Source: Sphingobacteriales bacterium TSM_CSS
Lineage (GTDB): Bacteria > Bacteroidota > Bacteroidia > Chitinophagales > UBA2359
Reading direction: 5' to 3'
Assembly (NCBI GenBank): GCA_002212985.1
Contig: NBMY01000067.1
Location: forward strand, 1-42,261
DNA: 42,261 bases
The position numbers and the translations under genes were made by a program. The notes beneath the pieces were generated by a model, which saw only the letters and a program-made list of their open reading frames with translations, was not told the origin of the DNA and searched no databases. Position 1 is the stretch's first letter. Each line of letters begins with the position of its first letter. Shown here one piece after another: positions 25,524 to 33,745 of this stretch.

Positions 25524-25757
25524 GCCGCCCCTTTGCGGAGAATTGCATCTGTATTAGTTTGTCAAAGAACAGCATCTTTGCCAAACTGAACTTAAGCCGT
25601 GGTTTTATCGTTATAAAAACAAACCTCCTTAACTGCCAATTAGCCGGAATAAAACACCTCTGTCAGTTGTCAAAAAAATAAAAAAGAAATTTTTACCCTC
25701 CTGTTAAACCCTCAATAACTAATACAGTCAAAATTTCGCACAAAAAACTGTTTTGCC

Positions 25758-27023
25758 ATGAAAAATAACAAGTTGTCTTTAGTGGTTCTCTTTGGCGCTT
25801 TGCTGCTGGCTGTAAATGCATGGGCGCAAGATGATGTTTATTACTACCCCAATAACAACGGAAACCCCAATAACAGCCAAACCCAGCAACAAACCGACGA
25901 AAATGGTAATACCTATATTACCAACAATTACTACGACGACGGCGATGAATACGTAAATTACGATGACGATGAGTATGATTACTACTACGCATCGCGTTTT
26001 CGCCGGTTTCATCACCCTTATGCGGGCTTCAATTATTTTGGCGGTTGCTATATTGACCGTTTCTGGTATGGGGTAAACGACCCCTTCTGGTGGGGCTACA
26101 GCATTTACGACGACCCGTGGATGTGGCAGCCTACAGTTGCTTTTTACCCTACGCCGTGGTGGGGCTGGGGGCGTCCGCAAATATTTGTAGGTTTCGGGTG
26201 GGGAAGGCCTTGGTTCCGCCCATGGCAAGCCAACTGGGGTTGGTACAGCGGCGGGTGGTACAGCAATGCCTGGAACAGCGGATGGTATGCCAATAACTGG
26301 TACAACGGCTGGGGTTGGGGCTACAGCCCGTTTAGTCCTGTTACCTATGTACACAACGATATAACCATTATCAACAACAACGGTGGCAATAACTCAACCG
26401 GCTACCATTATGGGCCGCGAGGCGACCGATCTGCCGGCGGCAACGGAGGCACTTATGGCGACCGAGGTAACCCCTCTACCGGAGGTTTTGATAGTGGCAA
26501 AACGCGCGGTAATGATAACTGGTCTGATTTTGATACCCAACAAGGTAAAACGAAAGACCGAACCGTGCCCGCCAAAGACCAGTTTACCCCCAAAGACGAT
26601 AATACCGGCGAGCCGGGCAAGCAAAAACCTACCTACGACTACGACAGCCGGCCGAAAGACCAGCCTAAATACGACTACGACAGCAAACCGAAAGACCAGC
26701 CTAAATATGACTCAGACAGCAAACCGAAAGACCAGCCTAATTACGACTATGACAGCAAACCGAAAGACCAGCCTAAATATGACTATGACAGCAAACCCAA
26801 AGACCAGCCCAAATACGACTCAGACAGCAAGTCTAAGGATAGGCCTAAATATGAATATGAAAGCAAACCCAAAGACAAACCCAAAAGCAACAGCGGTTCG
26901 GGCATGTTTAAATCTGATAGTAAAAGCAGCAAGTCTTCATCGGGTAAATCATCGGGGTCAGGCAACAATTCCGGTAAATCAGACAGCAAAAGCAAATCAA
27001 ACGACCGCAAAAGTCCCCGTTAA
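25758..27023 (+). CDS. Secreted Trp/Gly/Tyr-rich protein with 12-residue charged repeats
   Basis: 421 residues with a signal peptide (MKNNKLSLVVLFG...AWAQ). Residues about 25-80 are rich in Asn, Asp and Tyr. Residues about 85-200 are extremely rich in Trp, Gly, Tyr and Phe (FWWGYSIYDDPWMW, PWWGWGRP, FGWGRPWFRPW, GWYSGGWYSNAWNSGWY). Residues about 289-376 carry seven copies of a 12-residue unit of the type KPKDQPKYDYDS. The C-terminus is Ser/Lys-rich (KSSKSSSGKSSGSG). No family is recognised and no T9SS sorting domain is visible. The composition suggests an intrinsically disordered or aggregating, possibly matrix-forming, extracellular or periplasmic protein. That is inference. It follows the SusC/SusD terminator and is itself followed by a terminator. 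Confidence 0.88.
   Translation: MKNNKLSLVVLFGALLLAVNAWAQDDVYYYPNNNGNPNNSQTQQQTDENGNTYITNNYYDDGDEYVNYDDDEYDYYYASRFRRFHHPYAGFNYFGGCYIDRFWYGVNDPFWWGYSIYDDPWMWQPTVAFYPTPWWGWGRPQIFVGFGWGRPWFRPWQANWGWYSGGWYSNAWNSGWYANNWYNGWGWGYSPFSPVTYVHNDITIINNNGGNNSTGYHYGPRGDRSAGGNGGTYGDRGNPSTGGFDSGKTRGNDNWSDFDTQQGKTKDRTVPAKDQFTPKDDNTGEPGKQKPTYDYDSRPKDQPKYDYDSKPKDQPKYDSDSKPKDQPNYDYDSKPKDQPKYDYDSKPKDQPKYDSDSKSKDRPKYEYESKPKDKPKSNSGSGMFKSDSKSSKSSSGKSSGSGNNSGKSDSKSKSNDRKSPR
26622..26885 (+). repeat. Tandem 36-bp coding repeats (12-aa KPKDQPKYDYDS units)
   Basis: About seven in-frame 36-bp units encode alternating basic (KPKDQPK) and acidic (YDYDS or YDSDS) patches. The units differ at only a few bases, suggesting recent slippage or recombination. 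The last units drift (KSKDRPKYEYES). Confidence 0.9.
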
Positions 27024-27092
27024 AGCTTAACATCATGAATGCACTGCTGCCGTAAGGGTAGTAAGTGAAGGCATGAAATTATACCCTCTTTC

Positions 27093-27138
27093 AAAAACCT
27101 CTCTATTGCGGACACGTTTCCTTCATAGAGAGGTTTTT
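27093..27138 (+). terminator. Strong terminator hairpin between the Trp-rich gene and the FadL-like gene
   Basis: A perfect 14-bp stem (27093-27106 with 27125-27138) starts with an A run and ends in a T run, so it could work in both directions. It lies 70 bp past the Trp-rich gene's stop. It also falls inside the long open frame that begins at 27073, showing that the FadL-like gene starts later, at 27211. Confidence 0.88.
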
Positions 27139-27210
27139 TATTGCAAGGAATTGCAAAATCCTAAACAGGCAACAACCAAATTCAAACAAAACAACATTAA
27201 GCCACCTATT

Positions 27211-28701
27211 ATGAAAAAACTATTTTTTTTATTAATCGTATTGTTTGTTTTTCAATTCACGGTCAATGCCCAAACAGCCGATGATGCCCTGCGGTACTCA
27301 CAAACGGGGCAAATAGGCACGGCCCGTTCACTTGGTGCGGGTGGCGCTTTTGGTGCATTGGGAGCCGATTTCAGTTCCTTATCAATTAACCCAGCCGGTA
27401 TTGGTCTATACCGAAAATCGGAATTTACCATCACTCCATCGCTCTTTTTTGCGGGTACCGAATCGGAATATTTGGGCACTGCCAATACCGATAACCGCAA
27501 CACTTTTAACCTCAATAGCGCAGGTTTGGTGTTTAAAGGCGGCGGACGCCGGCCTGATTCTGACTGGAGGGCGGTGAACTTTGGTTTTGGCTTTAACCGC
27601 ATAAATAACTATAACCGCCGCACGCTGCTGGTTGGGTATAACGACAAAAACTCCCTGCTCGACCATTATGCACAACAGGCATCGGGCACACCCGGCAATC
27701 AGGTGCGCGACACTTACCCTTTTGATGCAGGTTTGGCTTATTTTGCTTACCTTATTAATCCCACTAACCCCGGTTCTACTGAGTATGTTGGCGTTACCAA
27801 CGGCTTTGGCGTTGAACAACAGGAATACATTACCAATAAACGCGCCACCGATGAAATGGTGATTTCTATGGGCGCCAATTACAAAGACAAACTGTACTTT
27901 GGCGCTACATTGGGCGTGCCGTTTGTGCGGTTTGCTTCGGAAAAATTTTATACCGAAACAGATGTAAATGACAATATTCAAGGTCAGGCTACAGATTTGG
28001 GAGCCTATGATTTTAACAGTTTTGAGCTTACCGAATCACTAAAAGCTACCGGCGCCGGCATAAACGGAAAATTGGGTTTAATTTACCGCCCGCACGATAT
28101 GGTACGCATAGGTGGCGCTGTACACACACCTACCCTCATTTCGCTGAACGAAAAATACTCCAGCAGTATGGCGGCAGATTTTGCCGATTTTGACACCACC
28201 CTCTACTCACCCGAAGGCGAATACGACTACCAACTAACAACCCCTTGGCGATTGGTGGGCAGTCTGGCGCTTTTGTTTAAAGAATATGGGTTTGTTTCGG
28301 TAGATTATGAATGGGCAGATTACAGCCAAACCGAATTTACCTTTGACGATGCCCCCGAAGACCGCCTGCTGGCCAGCGAAATTAACCGCGAAATAGGCAA
28401 CCGCTTTACCGCAACCTCTAATTTGCGCATAGGCGCCGAATTTGCCTACAACATTTTGCGGCTGCGCGGTGGCTATACTTTTTCCACCAGCCCGTATAAA
28501 AATTTCTCCGATTATAAACAACAGAGCCTTAGCGCAGGTGTAGGGTTTAGAGACAAGTCCGTTTTTTGCGATGTGGCCTATGTTTACAGTTTCGGTAAAA
28601 ACAACTACTATCCCTACACCCTCAACGGTTCTGATGTTACGCCGGCAACCCTTAAAAACAATTCGGGCAATATATTGCTTACGCTTGGTTTCAGGCTGTA
28701 A
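27211..28701 (+). CDS. FadL/OmpP1-family-like outer-membrane protein
   Basis: 496 residues from the ATG at 27211. The signal peptide is MKKLFFLLIVLFVFQFTVNAQ. The start of the mature part has the pattern of the Bacteroidota FadL/OmpP1-like group (LRYSQTGQIGTARSLGAGGAFGALGADFSSLSINPAGIGLYRKSEF), followed by amphipathic strands to the end and a terminal ...LLTLGFRL. FadL family members form 14-stranded barrels that import hydrophobic molecules, for instance fatty acids. Here the ligand is unknown. The upstream frame from 27073 is discarded because it crosses the terminator. A strong hairpin follows the stop. Confidence 0.9.
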   Translation: MKKLFFLLIVLFVFQFTVNAQTADDALRYSQTGQIGTARSLGAGGAFGALGADFSSLSINPAGIGLYRKSEFTITPSLFFAGTESEYLGTANTDNRNTFNLNSAGLVFKGGGRRPDSDWRAVNFGFGFNRINNYNRRTLLVGYNDKNSLLDHYAQQASGTPGNQVRDTYPFDAGLAYFAYLINPTNPGSTEYVGVTNGFGVEQQEYITNKRATDEMVISMGANYKDKLYFGATLGVPFVRFASEKFYTETDVNDNIQGQATDLGAYDFNSFELTESLKATGAGINGKLGLIYRPHDMVRIGGAVHTPTLISLNEKYSSSMAADFADFDTTLYSPEGEYDYQLTTPWRLVGSLALLFKEYGFVSVDYEWADYSQTEFTFDDAPEDRLLASEINREIGNRFTATSNLRIGAEFAYNILRLRGGYTFSTSPYKNFSDYKQQSLSAGVGFRDKSVFCDVAYVYSFGKNNYYPYTLNGSDVTPATLKNNSGNILLTLGFRL

Positions 28702-28731
28702 CCCTTTTTAGCCATATCATTGCGGTATTGA

Positions 28732-28767
28732 TGTTCGGGCAGGTTTAAGGGTAAACCTGCCCGAACA
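28732..28767 (+). terminator. Long perfect hairpin after the FadL-like gene
   Basis: A 16-bp perfect inverted repeat (28732-28747 with 28752-28767) has a 4-nt loop and lies 30 bp past the stop. There is no clean T run after it (ATATTATAAA follows). It could be a terminator or an RNA-stabilising hairpin. Confidence 0.7.
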
Positions 28768-28825
28768 ATATTATAAACCTGCGCGTTTTATGAAATAAAG
28801 TATCTAATTAACCGAAAACACAAGT

Positions 28826-29260
28826 ATGACAACTTTTTTTGCAGGTTTGCTGCTGCTAAATTTACTGACCCTGCCAACTGCAACGCCCGAAACAAAACCG
28901 CTAACCATAACTGTGCAACAACTCACCAACACAACGGCTACCATATACATTGCCGTTTACAACAAAGCCGAAGGGTTTGGACAAAATACCGCTATATACC
29001 GCGGCGCACAGGTAACCCCCAACGGAAAAAACTCGGCAACTGCGGTTATACCCGATTTAGCATATGGCACTTATGCCGTAGCCTTGTTTCAGGATGTAAA
29101 TGGAAACGGCAAGTTAGACACCGGTTTTTTTGGCATACCCAAAGAACCTTATGGTTTTTCTAATAACTTTAAACCCGTGTTTTCGGGTCCTACTTTTGAA
29201 AAATGCAGGTTTAATTATTCCGAACAAAATGCCCTTGTTGTTATTTCGCTTATACAATAG
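28826..29260 (+). CDS. Secreted DUF2141-family protein
   Basis: 144 residues with a signal peptide of about 20 residues. The pattern fits DUF2141: ITVQQLTNTTATIYIAVYN at the start, PDLAYGTYAVALFQDVNGNGKLD in the centre, then GFFGIPKEPYGFSNN. The DVNGNGKLD loop looks like a calcium-binding-style turn. The function of DUF2141 proteins is not established. They are small secreted beta-sandwich-like proteins common in Bacteroidota. The next gene starts one base after the stop, so the two are probably translated from one message. Confidence 0.9.
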   Translation: MTTFFAGLLLLNLLTLPTATPETKPLTITVQQLTNTTATIYIAVYNKAEGFGQNTAIYRGAQVTPNGKNSATAVIPDLAYGTYAVALFQDVNGNGKLDTGFFGIPKEPYGFSNNFKPVFSGPTFEKCRFNYSEQNALVVISLIQ

Positions 29261-29261
29261 T

Positions 29262-31586
29262 ATGCACAATGGCGGCAAAATTGGGTTAATGCTCATTTTA
29301 CCCTTTATGAGTTTGTGGTATGCCACTTACACCTATGCCCAATGTGCCTTGACCCTTTTTCCTACCTATGAATGTATAGGAGTTAATGTAGCACTGATTC
29401 CGGCCGACCCCGAAAAAGATGCTTGGGCAACTTTGCAATACCGCCCTGTGGGTTCTGCCAATTGGCAAACGGGGTTTCCGCTATCGAGAGTAGATAACGA
29501 TTTTAACCGGCTTTCGGGTAGTATTTTCTGGCGGCAACCGGGTATGCTCTATCAGGTACAGGTTATCCTGCAAGATACTACCACAGCCGGCCTGCACAAC
29601 CTTCTATTGGAAGATACAATAAGAACGCTTGCAGAAATTGCCCAACCGGTAAGTTTGCAAACGCTTTATGTAAGTCCAACAGGCAGCGGCAACCTGTTTA
29701 CCGCCACACAACCCGGCGCACTGCCCAATGCCTTGTTGGTTGTGCAGCCGGGCGGCAAAATAAGTCTGTTGCCCGGTAATTATTACCTTGGCAACCTTAA
29801 CCTTGCAACAAGTGGCACACAACAAGCGCCCATAGTTATAGAAGGCCCCAATGACCATTCTGCCATATTAAACGGTAAAGACACCACCCAGTTTGTTTGG
29901 ACGCCAAGCCCCGGAAACCCAAATGTTTACTATACCTATACACAGGCAAACAACCCCAATTTGGTGTTGGCAAACGGGCAAAGGTTATACCCCCACCGCA
30001 CTTTTGAAGATTTGGCACAACACCTTATAGGAACCGGAGTAAGTCTTTCGGGTGAAATAAGAGAACCTACCGAATTAGACGGTTTTTACCGAAATCCCCT
30101 GCCCTACCCTTGCGGGTATGGTAATACATTATGGGTAAAATTTCATGACAATGCCAACCCCAATACCAAAAACATGGTTATTACACGTCATGCCAAAGCG
30201 ATAACCATAGACAATAAAAGCTATATACAATTTCGAAACCTAACCTTTACCAATTACGGCATAACGCCAGCAAGCCACGCCCTTTACCTGCACTACAGCA
30301 ACCAAATAGTAGTAGAGAACTGCAATTTTGTTAACAACGACAATGATTTACTGTTGGAAGGAACCAGCAGCCGTATAACCATACAAAACTGTACCTTTAG
30401 TAACGCCATGAACGGTTTTCAAGCATGGGAGGTGAAAGCTTCTTACCTGACTGCCAACAGCAGCTATTGCAATCCGTTTACCTGCGGCTGCTATCCCGAA
30501 ATCTTTCCTAACCTGGGGCGATTGCTGGAACGAGGCGCTATTCTGTATCAATTCGGTTTTTCGGGCCGGGGAATTGTAATCAGAAATTGCATTTTTCATG
30601 ATTACGGACAAGCAGGTCACATAGCCCCCCCCGGCTTTAATACCGATTTTACCGATAGCTATGAAATTGATTTCTATAATAACCTGCTCTACAACAGCAC
30701 CGAAGATGGCATGGAGATTGACGGAGACTCAAGAAATACCCGAATTTGGAACAATGTTTTTCACCATACCAATGCTCCGCTTTCATTAGCTGTAGCTCAA
30801 AGCGGGCCAACCTATATTTTGAGAAACGTTTTTTACCAATTGGCTGCCGATACCTTTATTTATAATCCGGTAAACGGAAAGCTTATACAAGATGGGCACC
30901 CGCTTAAATTTCAATCGGGTTACACGCAAAGAACAGGCGAAGTTTTCTTTTTTCACAACACAGTAGCCGGTCACTTTGCCAATATAGCGCTCGACCTAAG
31001 TTCTACCTCGGGCTGGACTAAATTTTCGGCACAAAACAATATACTGGCTACCGATTCTAATTTTGCCCTGCTGCTTGATACCAACACGCCCTACCCTACC
31101 TATTTGGATTACAACTCGTATCATTGCAATATGGCAGATTTTGCAAGGATTAAAACCGATGCTGCACAACCGCCGCAGTTTTTTACCAACCCCACCACAC
31201 TTTTTACCAATTTTGGATTTGAACAACATGGCAACCGGCATAATCCAATGTTTGCAAATGCAAACCTGCAAAACTACCACCTGCTGCCCGAAAGCCCCTG
31301 CATAGATGCAGCACAACTTATTTACGGCATTAACGACCATGCCTTTTGTGGTACCGCCCCAGACAGAGGCGCATTTGAATACTCACAAGAGGTTGCCCTT
31401 ACAGGCAGTTCTGTTGTGTGTAGTAACCAAATTTATACCTATACCACTCCCTTAATTGCCAATGCCACTTACCTTTGGGTTATAACAGGCGGCGTTATTG
31501 TTTCAGGGCAGGGTACAGCTACTGTTGAGGTTATCTGGAATGGTACAACTGCCGGAACAATAACCGTACAACAAACAACAGAGTAA
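29262..31586 (+). CDS. Secreted parallel beta-helix protein ending in a short PKD-like domain
   Basis: 774 residues from the ATG at 29262, one base after the DUF2141 gene's stop. The frame is open to 29130, but that part overlaps DUF2141. A signal peptide is visible (LMLILPFMSLWYATYTYAQ). After an FN3-like N-terminal domain (about 30-115), a right-handed beta-helix begins (LYVSPTGSGNLFT, GGKISLLPGNYY) and continues with repeated coils (IQFRNLTFTNYG, IVVENCNFVNND, ITIQNCTFSNAM, IVIRNCIFHDYG, TRIWNNVFHHTN). Such folds occur in pectate lyases, other polysaccharide lyases and adhesins. Catalytic residues cannot be assigned. The end (SSVVCSNQIYTYTTPL...ATYLWVITGG...VEVIWN) is a PKD-like domain that stops at TVQQTTE, with no T9SS sorting domain. 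This may be a truncation. Confidence 0.88.
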   Translation: MHNGGKIGLMLILPFMSLWYATYTYAQCALTLFPTYECIGVNVALIPADPEKDAWATLQYRPVGSANWQTGFPLSRVDNDFNRLSGSIFWRQPGMLYQVQVILQDTTTAGLHNLLLEDTIRTLAEIAQPVSLQTLYVSPTGSGNLFTATQPGALPNALLVVQPGGKISLLPGNYYLGNLNLATSGTQQAPIVIEGPNDHSAILNGKDTTQFVWTPSPGNPNVYYTYTQANNPNLVLANGQRLYPHRTFEDLAQHLIGTGVSLSGEIREPTELDGFYRNPLPYPCGYGNTLWVKFHDNANPNTKNMVITRHAKAITIDNKSYIQFRNLTFTNYGITPASHALYLHYSNQIVVENCNFVNNDNDLLLEGTSSRITIQNCTFSNAMNGFQAWEVKASYLTANSSYCNPFTCGCYPEIFPNLGRLLERGAILYQFGFSGRGIVIRNCIFHDYGQAGHIAPPGFNTDFTDSYEIDFYNNLLYNSTEDGMEIDGDSRNTRIWNNVFHHTNAPLSLAVAQSGPTYILRNVFYQLAADTFIYNPVNGKLIQDGHPLKFQSGYTQRTGEVFFFHNTVAGHFANIALDLSSTSGWTKFSAQNNILATDSNFALLLDTNTPYPTYLDYNSYHCNMADFARIKTDAAQPPQFFTNPTTLFTNFGFEQHGNRHNPMFANANLQNYHLLPESPCIDAAQLIYGINDHAFCGTAPDRGAFEYSQEVALTGSSVVCSNQIYTYTTPLIANATYLWVITGGVIVSGQGTATVEVIWNGTTAGTITVQQTTE

Positions 31587-31722
31587 AAAATGCCCGGCAT
31601 ACAAATTTGTACAGAAAAACTATTTTACATTTTGGAGCAGAACATAAACAACCTGTTTTATGTTGTAAGATTGCATTGGCAGTTATTGGCTGCCGGTTAC
31701 ATTACACCAAAACCAAACCTGC

Positions 31723-32799
31723 ATGTCTATTACCAAAGCTGCCGTAATAAACGCCCTAAGCTATGTAGATGACCCCGATTTGGGTAAAGACCTTGTTACC
31801 CTTAACATGGTCGATAACATAGAAATTGACGGCAATAAAGTGCGTTTCCGGCTTATTTTAACCACACCCGCCTGCCCGATGAAAGAGCAGATAAAAAATG
31901 CCTGTATAACGGCAATCAGGCACTTTATAAGCAAGGAAGCGCAGGTTGAAATAGACCTTACCTCGCGCGTTACCACATTAAGGCAAGACGGCAACAGCAT
32001 TTTACCCGGTGTAAAAAACATAATTGCCGTGGCATCGGGCAAGGGTGGTGTAGGAAAATCTACCGTTGCGGTAAACTTAGCTATTGGGCTGGCAAAAACC
32101 GGGGCAAGTGTTGGGTTAATTGATGCCGATATTTACGGACCCTCCGTTCCGGTAATGTTGAATTTGCGCGGCCGGCGGCCGCACGTAATACAGGTAAACG
32201 GACATAATAAAATAGAACCTATTGAACAGTATGGCATTAAAACACTTTCGATAGGGTTTTTGGCCGAAGAAAAACAAGCCATAGTTTGGCGCGGCCCGAT
32301 GGTTTCTTCTGCCCTGCGCCAGTTTATTACCGATGCCGATTGGGGTGCGCTGGACTACTTAATTATTGACCTGCCGCCGGGCACCGGCGATGTGCATTTA
32401 ACCCTTGCACAAACCGTACCCATAACGGCTGCCATTGTGGTTACCACCCCGCAGGAAGTAGCCAAGGCAGATGTAGTGCGCGCCATTGCCATGTTTCAGT
32501 TGCCGCAAATAAACGTGCCGGTGTTGGGCATTGTAGAAAACATGTCGTACTTTACCCCACCCGAACTGCCCGATAAAAAGTATTACCTCTTTGGGCAAGG
32601 TGGCGGGCGCATACTTGCCGATGAATTTGACGTGCCCCTATTGGGCGAACTGCCAATTGTGGAAACCATAAGAAGCGGCGGCGACAACGGAACCCCCGTA
32701 GTATTAAACAACAACAGCCCGGCTGCCGAAGCCTTTATGCAGCTTGCCCAAACCATTGCCCGAAATATTGCCATCAGAAATGCTGAAACGGCAGTTTGA
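31723..32799 (+). CDS. mrp: Mrp/ApbC-family P-loop ATPase, iron-sulfur cluster carrier
   Basis: 358 residues. Mrp/NBP35 proteins carry and transfer Fe-S clusters in the cytoplasm. An N-terminal MIP18/DUF59-like domain (about 3-80, with TPACPM around Cys51) precedes the ATPase domain. Its deviant Walker A is GKGGVGKST at 106-114, followed by DADIYGPSVPVML, then DYLIIDLPPGTGDVHL and VTTPQEVAKADV. The C-terminal CxxC found in many Mrp proteins after VENMSYF is absent. The sequence reads TPPELPDKKYYLFG, which I recall as usual for Bacteroidota. A NifU-domain gene lies 145 bp downstream, matching a shared Fe-S role. Confidence 0.95.
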   Translation: MSITKAAVINALSYVDDPDLGKDLVTLNMVDNIEIDGNKVRFRLILTTPACPMKEQIKNACITAIRHFISKEAQVEIDLTSRVTTLRQDGNSILPGVKNIIAVASGKGGVGKSTVAVNLAIGLAKTGASVGLIDADIYGPSVPVMLNLRGRRPHVIQVNGHNKIEPIEQYGIKTLSIGFLAEEKQAIVWRGPMVSSALRQFITDADWGALDYLIIDLPPGTGDVHLTLAQTVPITAAIVVTTPQEVAKADVVRAIAMFQLPQINVPVLGIVENMSYFTPPELPDKKYYLFGQGGGRILADEFDVPLLGELPIVETIRSGGDNGTPVVLNNNSPAAEAFMQLAQTIARNIAIRNAETAV

Positions 32800-32898
32800 G
32801 TTATGCGTTTTGAATTTTGAGTTATCCGCCATGCATATAACGCTATTTTGCCGAATTACTGCAAGGTGCCGGCCTTTGCAAACTAATTGCGGCTTTTG

Positions 32899-32931
32899 TT
32901 TGTTACATTAAGTCAGCGCTAAACATATTTG
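32899..32931 (+). promoter_or_regulatory. Possible promoter for the NifU-domain gene
   Basis: TTTG at 32899-32902 and, 21 nt later, CATATTTG at 32924-32931 match the Bacteroidota -33/-7 pattern except for the first base of the -7 box. Transcription would start only a few nucleotides before the ATG at 32945. Confidence 0.4.
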
Positions 32932-32944
32932 CCCATACACATTC

Positions 32945-33181
32945 ATGCAGCCGAAAGAATTGCTCAGTAAAGTAGAAGAATCGCTCAACCTTATACGCCC
33001 GCACCTGCAAGGCGATGGCGGCGATATAGAAGTGGTTGATATTACCGATGATTATGTGGTAAAAGTTCGCCTTATTGGTTCTTGCGAGGGTTGCCCAATG
33101 AGTTTTATGACCATGAAAGCGGGTGTGGAGCATTCGGTAAAAACGGCGGTGCCGCAGATTAAAGCGGTGGAGGCGGTTTAA
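32945..33181 (+). CDS. NifU-like C-terminal domain protein (Nfu-type Fe-S scaffold/carrier)
   Basis: 78 residues forming a single NifU C-terminal (Nfu) domain: LNLIRPHLQGDGGDIEVVDI, then VRLIGSCEGCPMSFMTMKAGVE. Cys47 and Cys50 form the CxxC that holds a cluster at a dimer interface in this family. It probably accepts and delivers 4Fe-4S clusters, together with the Mrp protein encoded just upstream. The protein is the bare domain, without the N-terminal A-type-like domain of E. coli NfuA. Confidence 0.95.
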   Translation: MQPKELLSKVEESLNLIRPHLQGDGGDIEVVDITDDYVVKVRLIGSCEGCPMSFMTMKAGVEHSVKTAVPQIKAVEAV

Positions 33182-33745
33182 CAATTTCTCCTTTCTCAAA
33201 GCAACCTTTATTCGGGTTTGCCTGCCCCAATTGTTTGGCGGTTTTGTTCCTGTTTCCTATTATGGGGCTAAGGCTATTTTGTTTTGCCTAAATTTTCTCT
33301 ATCCGGGTAAGGGTAATTTATACTCCTTATTTCCCGGCAAGGTTACGGGTGGTTTCTTCTGTAACCGACATTCGTAAAGAGACCGGTACTGAAACTATCT
33401 GTTTCAGTAGGTGATGATGCGGTTTTTGGTCGGAAAGTGGGGTAAGGGCATTGCTAAAAAATGGTTCTTTTGGTTTTTTGTCTTAGGCGGCTTGTGTGTT
33501 GGGTAAACCTAAATGAGCCGGTTGTTTTCGCACTTTAAAAGGTGTGCAGGCATATGCCAGAATTAACAGTTTTGTTCCTACAGTCAGAAAACACGGGCTT
33601 AATGCTTTTTATGAACTTGTCAATATCTTTAATCGGAATATACCGACTTATAGGATTCTCTGTACCTAAATAGTTACGAAAAACTAAACTCTCTTTTTAC
33701 AGCCAGCCCCAAAAAAGGGCGCATTTGCAGTGTACTCCTTTGGCG
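33182..33745. other. 564-bp gap without a recognisable gene
   Basis: Both strands are broken by frequent stops and I see no coding pattern, tRNA or known RNA motif. A small perfect inverted repeat of 9 bp with a 5-nt loop (33387-33395 with 33401-33409) is present but has no T run. The region lies between the 3' ends of the NifU-domain and tryptophanase genes. Confidence 0.6.

Noticed and set aside
25493..25681. A 62-codon frame after the SusC/SusD operon
   Set aside because: It begins inside the terminator hairpin and has no recognisable pattern.
26383..27030. A 215-codon plus-strand frame with its own internal repeats
   Set aside because: It overlaps the Trp-rich protein in another frame. 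Its repeats simply mirror the 36-bp DNA repeat, and it lacks a signal or family match.
27073..27210. N-terminal extension of the FadL-like protein
   Set aside because: The extension crosses a strong 14-bp terminator hairpin, and a normal signal peptide begins at 27211.
31600..31611. 12-bp palindrome TACAAATTTGTA before mrp as an operator
   Set aside because: It is short and A+T-rich, and this length is expected by chance in such sequence. No second copy or matching promoter was found.
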